Below, piece after piece: positions 13,393 to 19,096 of a DNA stretch of 19,096 bases; positions within the stretch are counted from its first letter, which is position 1; each line of letters starts with the position of its first letter. Source of the DNA: Candidatus Phosphoribacter hodrii. GTDB taxonomy: Bacteria > Actinomycetota > Actinomycetes > Actinomycetales > Dermatophilaceae. Both the position numbers and the translations under genes were made by a program. The stretch lies in assembly GCA_016707175.1 (NCBI GenBank), contig JADJIB010000019.1:1-19096 (forward strand). Reading direction: 5' to 3'. The notes below the pieces were generated by a model, which was not told the origin of the DNA, ran no database searches, and saw only the letters and a program-made list of their open reading frames with translations.

Positions 13393-14953
13393 CACTGGGG
13401 CGCAGGGCATCGGCCGGACGTCGACCCAGAATGGCCTGACGGTCCAGGCTGCGGGGTCGTATCTCTACGTCGAGTCGGCTCGCTCGGCGTCGTCTATCGC
13501 CCCGGCGACGTATCGCCTGGGCACCGAGTGGCAGGACGAAAACGGTTACTACCAGGCCGCGTACGCTCTCGCGTCCGGTGCTGGCTGGGCTGCCGTCCCC
13601 TCGATGGGGTCGGGCGCGACGTCCTACTCCTACGAGGTGCTCCCGGCCACTGCTCCCGCCGCCCCGATCCTCACGTCCCCGGAGGCTGGCGCGTCGGTGG
13701 ACCAGACGCTGGCGCTGACATTCGGTTGGGATCACCAGTCGTCCTTTGCCCAGACGGGCCGTCGCGTGCGCCTGACGACTGGCGCGACGATCCGGTGGAT
13801 TGACGGCGCTGGGGCGCTCCAGACGACTGAGCAGTCCGTCGCTACGGCCTCCACGACGGCCACTCTCAACGCTGCCGCGCTCACCGCTGGCGCGGCATAC
13901 ACGTGGGCTGTGGCGACACAGGATGCCAACGGCTGGTCCGCGTACAGCGCTGAGCGTGCGCTCAATCCCATTGCGCCGCCGACTGTTTCGTCGGTGACGG
14001 TCTCGTCTCCTGCCGGTGACCTGTCGCCCGCTGTGACGTGGGCCGCGACCGCTGGCTCTGGCGTGTTGACCGCGCATCAGGTATGGATTTGCGCGGCCGC
14101 CGACACGGACCCCACCGTCGCCCCGCTGTGGACCTCGGGAGTGCTCGCCAACACGGTTAGCCCCGACACGGCGCCCGCGACGGTGGCGTGGACCAACGGC
14201 GCGTCCCTCAAGGCGTGGGTGCGGGTCTGGCAGACCGGCGGGGTCTATCGGACCCTCTCGTCGGCTGCATTCACGGTCTCGTGGACTCCGCCGGCGACCC
14301 CGACCATCACCGCGTCGTCGGCCACGACGCCCCCCACCGTCTCGGTGAGCGGGCTCACGGCGGGGAACGTGGTCGAGGTCGAGCAGCGGCTCGACGGCAT
14401 CAACTGGACGCCGCTGACGACGCGGGTCGCGGCCGGAACGTCCATCGCGGGCATCCCGTCGCCGCTTGCTGCCACCGGGTCAACGGTGTCGTTCCGTGCC
14501 CGTCAGGCGACCACGGTCGACGGTGTGCTGATGCAGTCGGCGTGGTCGTCGGTTGCGTCGATCACGGCCACCCCATCCGGGTGCTACGTCGTGGACGACA
14601 CCGACCGGTCCGTCTATTTGGTCGCTCACTTCTACACGCTCGGGGACACAGAGATCGTCCAATCCATCTCTGTCACCTACGGGCTGGGTGCGTCGGCTGC
14701 CCGCGTCGACCGGACCCCGGAGGCCGGCGAGCGAGGTTCGGTGGTGTGGGTAACGGACACCGCTACCGACCGGGACGCGCTGCTGGCATGGCTCGATGCA
14801 CACGCCGTCTTCTGGATCGTGTTCCCGCCCGAGGACGGTCTGGCGACCCCGGCGAAGCGGGTCGCTCGCACCTCCCCGCGCTCGTGGGAGCGCCTCGCAC
14901 AGGTGGCTATCCCACACCGGCTCATCCCCATGTCATGGGTTGAGCAGCCGTGA
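13292..14953 (+). CDS. Minor tail protein with fibronectin-like repeats
   Basis: This is the main part of the large minor tail protein that follows the tape measure. Authentic sequence in this frame starts near 13,391 (FTGAQGIGRTSTQNGLTVQA). It holds repeated β-sandwich modules, judged by the PAAPILTSPEAGASVDQTLA, PPTVSSVTVSSPAGDLSPAV and PPATPTITASSATTPPTVSV starts, each followed by a W or Y in a YTWAV or WTP context. These look like fibronectin type III or Ig-like units. The C-terminal 120 residues (CYVVDDTDRSVYLVAHF, WVTDTATDRDALLAWL, FWIVFPPEDG) are typical of distal-tail-tip proteins in actinophages. The full gene spans 13147 to 14953, about 600 residues. It probably contributes to the tail tip and host binding. 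Confidence 0.82.
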   Translation: MDALWAQVLLEDSHVGGHRDGPRRQREPRQAPGFTGAQGIGRTSTQNGLTVQAAGSYLYVESARSASSIAPATYRLGTEWQDENGYYQAAYALASGAGWAAVPSMGSGATSYSYEVLPATAPAAPILTSPEAGASVDQTLALTFGWDHQSSFAQTGRRVRLTTGATIRWIDGAGALQTTEQSVATASTTATLNAAALTAGAAYTWAVATQDANGWSAYSAERALNPIAPPTVSSVTVSSPAGDLSPAVTWAATAGSGVLTAHQVWICAAADTDPTVAPLWTSGVLANTVSPDTAPATVAWTNGASLKAWVRVWQTGGVYRTLSSAAFTVSWTPPATPTITASSATTPPTVSVSGLTAGNVVEVEQRLDGINWTPLTTRVAAGTSIAGIPSPLAATGSTVSFRARQATTVDGVLMQSAWSSVASITATPSGCYVVDDTDRSVYLVAHFYTLGDTEIVQSISVTYGLGASAARVDRTPEAGERGSVVWVTDTATDRDALLAWLDAHAVFWIVFPPEDGLATPAKRVARTSPRSWERLAQVAIPHRLIPMSWVEQP

Positions 14954-14988
14954 CCTGGGCGACAGCGGTCACGGACCCGCTCCGGGTC
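14948..14988 (+). promoter_or_regulatory. Two tandem hairpins at a minor tail gene start
   Basis: CCGTGACC (14948-14955), which contains the GTG start at 14950, pairs exactly with GGTCACGG (14967-14974). A second perfect stem follows at once: GACCCG (14974-14979) with CGGGTC (14983-14988) and a CTC loop. The first stem would bury the start codon itself. There is no good Shine-Dalgarno sequence, so initiation probably depends on ribosomes arriving from the previous gene. Confidence 0.5.
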
Positions 14989-16022
14989 GTGGACTACCGC
15001 GCCGAGGCCGTCAGTGTCTCCGGCCAGTCGCTCGGGGATGTCCCAGTCGACGGGGTGCGGATCGACTATGACGGCGACCGCACGGAGGCATGGTCGGCGG
15101 CATTCGCGCTGTCGGACCCAAGCATGGTCCCGCTGACGTCGGCGGACACGCTCGACGGACGCTCGGCTACCCGCCTGCGCGTGTGGTGGCGGGTGCTCGA
15201 CGGCGGCACGTGGCTAGAGATCCCGGTAGGGACCTTCTGTGTCACCGACCCGAGGATCAAAGACAGCGGGTCCCTGTCCATCACCGTGGATGGGCTCGAC
15301 CCGCTCGCGGTGGCGCGCACGGGCGGCTATGGTGCGGCCGTCATCCCTGTGGGCGGGATGACCGTATCTGACGCGCTAGCAACGCTTTTCGCGGCCGTTG
15401 CCCCGGGCTTCCCGGTGTCGATCGAACCCTCCACGGCGACACTCCCCGCGGTCTTCGACCTCTGGGACCGCGACCCTGCGGACGACTGGCGAGAGATCGC
15501 CGCAGCCGGTGGCATGGTCGTCCGCACCGACCGCTGGGGCGTCATCACCGCCGCTCGTCAGCCGACCCCGGAGACGGTCGCGGCCGACTGGCAGGAAGGC
15601 CCCTCCTGCCCGGTAACGGACATAGACGTCGAGATCAGGACGTCCTCGATCCCGCGCCGTGTCATCGTCGTGTCATCGTCTCCGGATGTCTCGCCCCCCG
15701 TCGTCGGCGTGTGGGACAACCCCGACGCTGACTCGCAGGCGTTGACCTACGAGATGCGAATCCAATCATCCACTGTCACAACGGCCGCCGCCGCTACCTC
15801 GCTGGCTGCTCTGTCTGGCCAGCGGTGGAGCAAGCCACAGTCGTCGGTGAGCGTCACCGTCCGGCCAGGCCGGATCTCGCCTATGGCGACCTCGTGCTGT
15901 TGCGCCGCGCCCAGGCGGCCGTGTCCGGTCCGTACCGGGTCGCGGGCTGGACCCTCACCCTCGCGGGGCGTGACCGCGCCCCCGAGCCCATGTCGGTCCG
16001 CATGATGGCGAGGCAATGGTGA
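14950..16022 (+). CDS. Minor tail protein (baseplate/Tal-like), frame-broken near its end
   Basis: This is the second large minor tail protein. The GTG start at 14950 overlaps the previous stop (GTGA). The protein starts TWATAVTDPLRVVDYRAEAV, then SLGDVPVDGVRIDYDGDR. A Dit/Tal-like β-domain pattern follows, with WWRVLDGGTWLEIPVGTFC, SLSITVDGLDPLAVAR and ATLPAVFDLWDRDPADDW. In the starting frame it runs to a stop at 16003-16005. From about 15,870 the sensible sequence is in another frame: PDLAYGDLVLLRRAQAAVSG, GPYRVAGWTLTLAGRDRAPE, and an end at TGA 16020-16022. Adding one C to CC 15870-15871 restores it. The total is about 357 residues. It is probably a tail-tip component. Confidence 0.8.
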
Positions 16023-16624
16023 GCGCCGACGAGATCGCCGCGCTCTTCAAGCCTGGCCCCTTGTGGCGGGTCGAGCGCGGGACCATCGTGGCCGACGTCG
16101 CCCCGACCCCGGCTCACTGCCGGGTGGAGCTGCCCGAAGGGCGGGTGATCTCGGCTCACGGCGCGGCCGTCGCGGGGACCTATGTTGACGTCCTCACGGA
16201 CGGGTCGACGGCGCGTCTGCTGTCGCCGGTCCGGGCGGGTGGGTCGTGGTCCCGCACCTCCGGCCAATCGGTGGGCTCCGGCTCGCAGACCACCATCACG
16301 TGGACAACCGAGGGTCTCGATACCCACGGCTACCTGACGCCGACGAGCGGCACCGTGACCATCCCCGCAGGGATGGGCGGGCTGTACGCGATCACGGCCC
16401 AGCTCGACGCGGCCGCCGCTCTCGGTGGCCGCTGCTACGGGCAGGTCACGGCGGCCGGCCGTATCTACCGGACGCCGTTTACCTCGCCCGGTGAGGACCT
16501 GGTTGCCGTCTCGGCGACGTTGCCGCTCGCCGCTGGGGACACCATCTCGGTGGCGGTCCACCACGCGTCCGGCTCAACCATCAAGTGGACCGGATATCTC
16601 GACGTCTACCGCATCTCGTACTAA
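16016..16624 (+). CDS. Minor tail protein with C1q/TNF-like C-terminal domain
   Basis: This 202-residue protein follows the tail-tip genes. An N-terminal part of about 75 residues (VSADEIAALFKPGPLWRVER, VAGTYVDVLTDGSTARLL) is probably an attachment or OB-like β-domain. The C-terminal half looks like a C1q/TNF jelly roll: TPTSGTVTIPAGMGGLYAIT, GRCYGQVTAAGRIYR, VSATLPLAAGDTISVAVHHA, and WTGYLDVYRI at the end. Such domains trimerise and serve as receptor-binding tips in phages. The ATG at 16016 overlaps the preceding stop by seven bases; GTG at 16019 is an equally possible start. The frame is intact. It is the best candidate for the host receptor-binding protein here. Confidence 0.78.
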   Translation: MVSADEIAALFKPGPLWRVERGTIVADVAPTPAHCRVELPEGRVISAHGAAVAGTYVDVLTDGSTARLLSPVRAGGSWSRTSGQSVGSGSQTTITWTTEGLDTHGYLTPTSGTVTIPAGMGGLYAITAQLDAAAALGGRCYGQVTAAGRIYRTPFTSPGEDLVAVSATLPLAAGDTISVAVHHASGSTIKWTGYLDVYRISY

Positions 16625-16652
16625 TCCCCCTGTCCAACAAGGAGATTCACCC

Positions 16653-16871
16653 ATGCGTCGTCTCGCCGCGATTCTCGCTGCCCCCGCCCTGCTGCTCGCG
16701 GTGCTGGTGCCGATGGCCTTGGCCGCACCGCCCGCGCTGATCTACAGCGCGCACGTCTCCTCGCTCGGGTGGCTGCCGGACGTCGCATCCCCCGCCACGG
16801 CCGGGACGACGGGTCAATCCGACAGATGGAGGCTTTGCGGATCGCCGGGGGGACGTTCGGGTCTGACCTGA
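16653..16871 (+). CDS. Secreted ChW phosphoesterase, signal peptide and first ChW repeat (frame-broken)
   Basis: This is the start of the unusual secreted protein. AAGGAG lies eight bases before the ATG. The first 24 residues form a classical signal peptide: MRRLAAIL, a hydrophobic core LLLAVLVPMA, and a cleavage site near ALA-AP. A first ChW repeat follows (LIYSAHVSSLGWLPDV, then AGTTGQS). Authentic sequence ends near base 16,820. Restoring one missing base between 16,819 and 16,826 continues it in the next frame as QMEALRIAGG, the standard end of a ChW repeat. The gap before it (16625-16652) carries only the ribosome binding site. The full gene spans 16653 to 18047. Confidence 0.8.
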   Translation: MRRLAAILAAPALLLAVLVPMALAAPPALIYSAHVSSLGWLPDVASPATAGTTGQSDRWRLCGSPGGRSGLT

Positions 16872-17740
16872 GCTACCGCGCCCACGTCGCCAACATCGGC
16901 TGGATGGCATGGGTCGGACCCGCATTCACGGCTGGCACCACCGGCCAGGCCCGCCAACTGGAGGCCGTGCAGGTCCGCCTGTCCGGCGCGTCGGCGCTGG
17001 CCTACAGCGTCGAGTGCCGCGCCCACGTCGCCAACATCGGCTGGCTGCCGTGGGTCAAGGACGGCTCGACATGCGGGACGACCGGGCAGGGACGCCGCGC
17101 TGAGGCCGTGCAACTGCGGCTCGTCGCACGCACGACGCCCACGGCCACGCCGACCGCGACGAGCACCCCGTCAACGACCACGGCTCCCGCCGCTGACCTC
17201 GCGGTGACTGGCGACACGGGGATTGATGACCCCGCAGCGGCTCAGGTGCTGGCTGGAATGGCGCGCGCTCGCACCGCGCTCATCGTGGGCGACCTGGCCT
17301 ATGACCCGGCGCGCGAGGCCGAATACTGCGCGTTCGTCCGGTCCAGGATCCCGGCCGGCGCACAGCTCCTGCCCGGCAACCACGAGGCGCAGGACGGGGA
17401 CGGGGCATTCAGCGCTTATACCTCGTGCCTCCCCGACCTGTGGTCGGTGACCGGGTCCTACGCTGAGGGCCACTGGTATGCCGACCGGGGCAACATGCGC
17501 CTCATCGGCATCGCGCCGAACATCGCCCTGCCCTCCGGCACAAGGACTTACGCTCGCGGCACCGTCGAGCGCGAGGAACTCAAAGACTGGATCGACGCGG
17601 GCAAAGCGGCTGGCAAGTGGGTCGTCGTGTCCATGCACATGCCCTGTCTGACGGTCGGGGGCGCACGGCTGCTCGTCCGATCCCACGATCACCGACATGC
17701 TCCTCGGCAAGGGCGTGGATCTCATCCTCTCCGGCCATGA
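16769..17740 (+). CDS. Secreted ChW phosphoesterase, ChW repeats 2-3 and catalytic motifs I-IV
   Basis: This is the main part of the phosphoesterase. Authentic sequence starts near 16,826. ChW repeats 2 and 3 are YRAHVANIGWMAWV with AGTTGQARQLEAVQVRL, and CRAHVANIGWLPWV with CGTTGQGRRAEAVQLRL; these repeats are known from secreted wall-associated proteins of Clostridium and Actinobacteria. A Thr/Pro linker follows (TPTATPTATSTPSTTT). The catalytic domain has the purple acid phosphatase motif set: GDTG (base 17210), GDLAY (about 17288), GNHEA (about 17376) and VSMH (about 17628); the fifth motif lies in the next frame. All supply metal ligands in that family. Removing one G from GGGGG 17657-17661 joins to the last part. 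A substrate such as phosphodiester wall polymer is a guess. Confidence 0.82.
   Translation: MAAGRRIPRHGRDDGSIRQMEALRIAGGTFGSDLSYRAHVANIGWMAWVGPAFTAGTTGQARQLEAVQVRLSGASALAYSVECRAHVANIGWLPWVKDGSTCGTTGQGRRAEAVQLRLVARTTPTATPTATSTPSTTTAPAADLAVTGDTGIDDPAAAQVLAGMARARTALIVGDLAYDPAREAEYCAFVRSRIPAGAQLLPGNHEAQDGDGAFSAYTSCLPDLWSVTGSYAEGHWYADRGNMRLIGIAPNIALPSGTRTYARGTVEREELKDWIDAGKAAGKWVVVSMHMPCLTVGGARLLVRSHDHRHAPRQGRGSHPLRP
16876..17044 (+). repeat. 28-base direct repeat marking the ChW duplication
   Basis: The 28 bases at 16876-16903 recur exactly at 17017-17044, 141 bases (47 codons) later, encoding RAHVANIGW in both ChW units. The identity shows recent duplication or gene conversion between repeat units. 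Confidence 0.85.
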
Positions 17741-18047
17741 CCACAACTACAGCCGGTCGCACCAACTCACCGGAACGGCAGCGGCTCCCGTCGTCGTGGA
17801 CCGCGACGGAACGTTCGCCGCGGGCGCCGGATCGGTGCTGGTCACCGTGGGCGCCGGCGGGCACAACGCCCGAACCGTCGCCTCCCCGCTGCCTGCGTGG
17901 GCAGCCACGGCAAGCGGAACCAACTCGCCGGGCGGGATTGCGTTTGGGCACCTGGAGATCACCGCGACGCCAACGGCCCTGACCGCCCGCTACGTCGCGG
18001 ACGCGGGCAACACGGCATACAGCGACTCGTTCGTGGTCGCTCGGTGA
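17697..18047 (+). CDS. Secreted ChW phosphoesterase, C-terminal part with motif V
   Basis: This is the end of the phosphoesterase. Authentic sequence in this frame starts upstream of the ATG near 17,662 (GAHGCSSDPTITDMLLGKGV). The key feature is LILSGHDHNYSRS, the fifth metal-binding motif (GHxH) of purple acid phosphatase-like enzymes. A β-rich end follows (VLVTVGAGGHNART, FGHLEITATPTALTARYV). With the upstream parts the protein is about 464 residues. All ligand motifs are present once the frames are joined, so the enzyme is probably active if the indels are artefacts. The stop overlaps the next start by four bases (GTGA). Confidence 0.8.
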   Translation: MLLGKGVDLILSGHDHNYSRSHQLTGTAAAPVVVDRDGTFAAGAGSVLVTVGAGGHNARTVASPLPAWAATASGTNSPGGIAFGHLEITATPTALTARYVADAGNTAYSDSFVVAR

Positions 18048-18367
18048 GCCCAGTGACCACGACCCTGCCGGAGCCCACACACGCTGAGGTCATCCGGCGG
18101 CTTGATGCCATCGCAACGGACCTCAAGAGCCTCAACGACCGGCTCGACTCGACCTACGTGCGCCGCGACGTGCATGACCAGGTGCACCGCAACACCGAGA
18201 CCGCACTCGCGGCCAAAGCGGACCGGGACGTCGTCAACGCGCTCAAGACCGAGGTCGAGGAGATGCGGGACCTCGGGCGGCGTCTCGTCTTCGCGGTCGT
18301 CGCCGCGCTGCTCGGCACTGGTGGCACGGTCGCATGGGCCGTCGTGCAGCGATTCGCCGGCGGCTGA
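18044..18367 (+). CDS. Holin-like membrane protein with coiled coil
   Basis: This 107-residue protein has an N-terminal helical region (HAEVIRRLDAIATDLKSLND, VHRNTETALAAKADRDVVNA), likely coiled coil. One hydrophobic helix near the C-terminus (RRLVFAVVAALLGTGGTVAW) ends in a short tail QRFAGG. One-helix proteins of this form next to the endolysin are usual holin candidates in actinophages; an alternative is a membrane anchor for a lysis regulator. The GTG at 18044 overlaps the phosphoesterase stop (GTGA) and a second in-frame GTG lies at 18053. The long frame upstream is a shadow. Confidence 0.7.
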   Translation: MSPVTTTLPEPTHAEVIRRLDAIATDLKSLNDRLDSTYVRRDVHDQVHRNTETALAAKADRDVVNALKTEVEEMRDLGRRLVFAVVAALLGTGGTVAWAVVQRFAGG

Positions 18368-18368
18368 C

Positions 18369-18551
18369 GTGGGCGGCCTGCGTGCCCGCCTCGCCGACTT
18401 GGCCCGCCGCTGGGAGGCCGCCGCCAACTCGGCGTCTCGGGTAGCCCACGGCCGCACCGGTTCCGCCGCTGCCGCAGCATCCGGGCGGGCCGAGGCGGGA
18501 CGTGAGTGCGCGCGGCAACTCCTGGCCCTGATCGATCGACTGGAGGACTGA
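18369..18551 (+). CDS. Small Ala/Arg-rich protein between holin and endolysin
   Basis: This 60-residue protein (GGLRARLADLARRWEAAANS, ending CARQLLALIDRLED) is predicted to be helical and soluble. It starts at GTG 18369, one base after the holin stop, and its stop shares a base with the endolysin start (TGATG). Small proteins of this kind lie between lysis genes in several actinophages, but no function is known to me. A lysis accessory role is possible. Confidence 0.65.
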   Translation: MGGLRARLADLARRWEAAANSASRVAHGRTGSAAAAASGRAEAGRECARQLLALIDRLED

Positions 18552-18985
18552 TGCCTGAGCGATGGATAGCCGAGGCTGAGCAACTCACCCCGTCCGGCGC
18601 GCCGGCACCATGTCCGGCGTCGGTCCGCCGCGGGCCATCTGCCACGTCACCGTCTCCCGGCCCGGATCGTTCGATGCCATGCATCGAGTCTGACGGACAA
18701 GATGGCCGAACCGCACGTGCTCTACGACTGGGCCACGGACCGACTCCGGGCAGTACTTCGCGCTCGACCGTTCGGCCCGAGCGCTTCGACGTGGCACCGA
18801 GATATCTCGTGCAACAAGGTCGGGACGGTCTGCATTCAGATCGAATTCTGTTCCATGCCAGACGGATTCACGCGGTACTGGACTCCCGGACCGAACTTCC
18901 GCGCCCTCATGCGCGCCATCGCGTCGTGGGGGATCACGCCGCAGTTCGTGGCCCGCGCCAACACCCGCCTTCTTCGCCGCCGTAA
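18551..18985 (+). CDS. Endolysin, amidase-like, heavily frame-broken
   Basis: The start is typical of actinophage endolysins of the amidase/PGRP-like type: MPERWIAEAEQLTPS. The sensible protein continues across frames: GTMSGVGPPRAICHVTVSRP, then LTDKMAEPHVLYDWATDRL, then GQYFALDRSARAL, then CNKVGTVCIQIEFCSMPDGF and GPNFRALMRAIASWG, ending FVARAN. Repair needs about five single-base changes, for example at GG 18604-18605, C 18690 and CC 18746-18747. The His in AICHVTV is the likely first zinc ligand. The usual C-terminal block with the second and third ligands (GHxxVPxNxHxDPG) is absent, so part of the gene seems deleted or collapsed. The stop used here is the first in the starting frame; the true protein probably runs on. 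Confidence 0.72.
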   Translation: MPERWIAEAEQLTPSGAPAPCPASVRRGPSATSPSPGPDRSMPCIESDGQDGRTARALRLGHGPTPGSTSRSTVRPERFDVAPRYLVQQGRDGLHSDRILFHARRIHAVLDSRTELPRPHARHRVVGDHAAVRGPRQHPPSSPP

Positions 18986-19008
18986 TCACCACTCAGGAGG
19001 ACGAAAAC

Positions 19009-19096
19009 ATGCCCCTCACCACCTGCCGACGTCAACGCCATCTGGGACAAGACCATCGACGGCGTTCCCATGGGCGACCGCCTGTATTTCTCCACC
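19009..19096 (+). CDS. Endolysin C-terminal extension or next gene, cut by window edge
   Basis: A sensible stretch reads FFAAVITTQEDENMPLT, then (after removing the T in ACCTGCC near 19,024) ADVNAIWDKTIDGVPMGDRL. There is no stop in this frame between FFAAV and MPLT. Endolysins of this group often carry such a tail, so it may be their C-terminal end. Alternatively, AGGAGG at 18996-19001 with the ATG at 19009 would start a separate small gene. The window ends before this can be decided. Confidence 0.4.
   Translation, partial: MPLTTCRRQRHLGQDHRRRSHGRPPVFLH

Noticed and set aside
17897..18043. Longer N-terminus for the holin-like protein
   Set aside because: The upstream frame overlaps conserved phosphoesterase sequence and is Arg/Gly/His-rich; GTG 18044 with its four-base overlap fits the operon.
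1..19096. tRNA genes, CRISPR arrays, insertion sequences, integrase or attachment sites
   Set aside because: No cloverleaf-like CCA-ended segment, regularly spaced repeat, transposase or recombinase motif was seen on either strand.

Overview
The window is the structural and start of the lysis module of a long-tailed (siphovirus-type) double-stranded DNA phage or prophage. It is GC-rich (about two thirds by eye), its genes are tightly packed with ATGA, GTGA and TGATG overlaps, and third codon positions strongly favour G or C. The protein types (SPP1-type portal, MuF-like protein with a Cys-rich C-terminal half, DUF6093-like stopper, C1q-like minor tail protein, actinophage-type endolysin) point to a high-GC actinobacterial host. 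No integrase, repressor or host gene is present, so phage versus prophage cannot be decided. No tRNA, CRISPR array or insertion sequence was seen, and no gene-free stretch exceeds 300 bases.

Layout, left to right on the plus strand: small terminase (cut by the window edge), large terminase (in two frames), portal, MuF-like protein, scaffold, decoration protein, major capsid protein, a small acidic protein, head-tail adaptor, stopper, gp10-like protein, tail terminator, a small basic protein, major tail protein, an unknown protein, tail assembly chaperone, a small zinc-ribbon protein, tape measure, two large minor tail proteins, a C1q-like minor tail protein, a secreted purple-acid-phosphatase-like phosphoesterase with ChW repeats, a holin-like membrane protein, a 60-residue protein, and an endolysin running to the right edge. 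The only convincing minus-strand gene is a small two-helix membrane protein between the chaperone/zinc-ribbon region and the tape measure.

Three things stand out. (1) About 18 frame breaks split recognisable genes; one lies in the first 10 kb and the rest after base 10,080. Most are repaired by changing one short homopolymer by one base, and no gene carries an isolated in-frame stop, so sequencing or assembly indels are likelier than prophage decay. (2) Many gene starts sit in perfect inverted repeats in which the ribosome binding site pairs with the first codons: 14 bp at the adaptor, 11 bp at the portal, 8 bp at a minor tail gene, 8 bp at the stopper, 7 bp at the tape measure. This suggests recurrent translational control of virion proteins. 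(3) Downstream of the major tail protein gene is a potential H-type RNA pseudoknot (10 bp plus 9 bp).

The most unusual gene is the secreted phosphoesterase. It has a signal peptide, three ChW repeats, a Thr/Pro linker and all five purple-acid-phosphatase motifs, and lies between tail and lysis genes. It may act on host envelope glycopolymers or be a cargo gene carried in the late operon.
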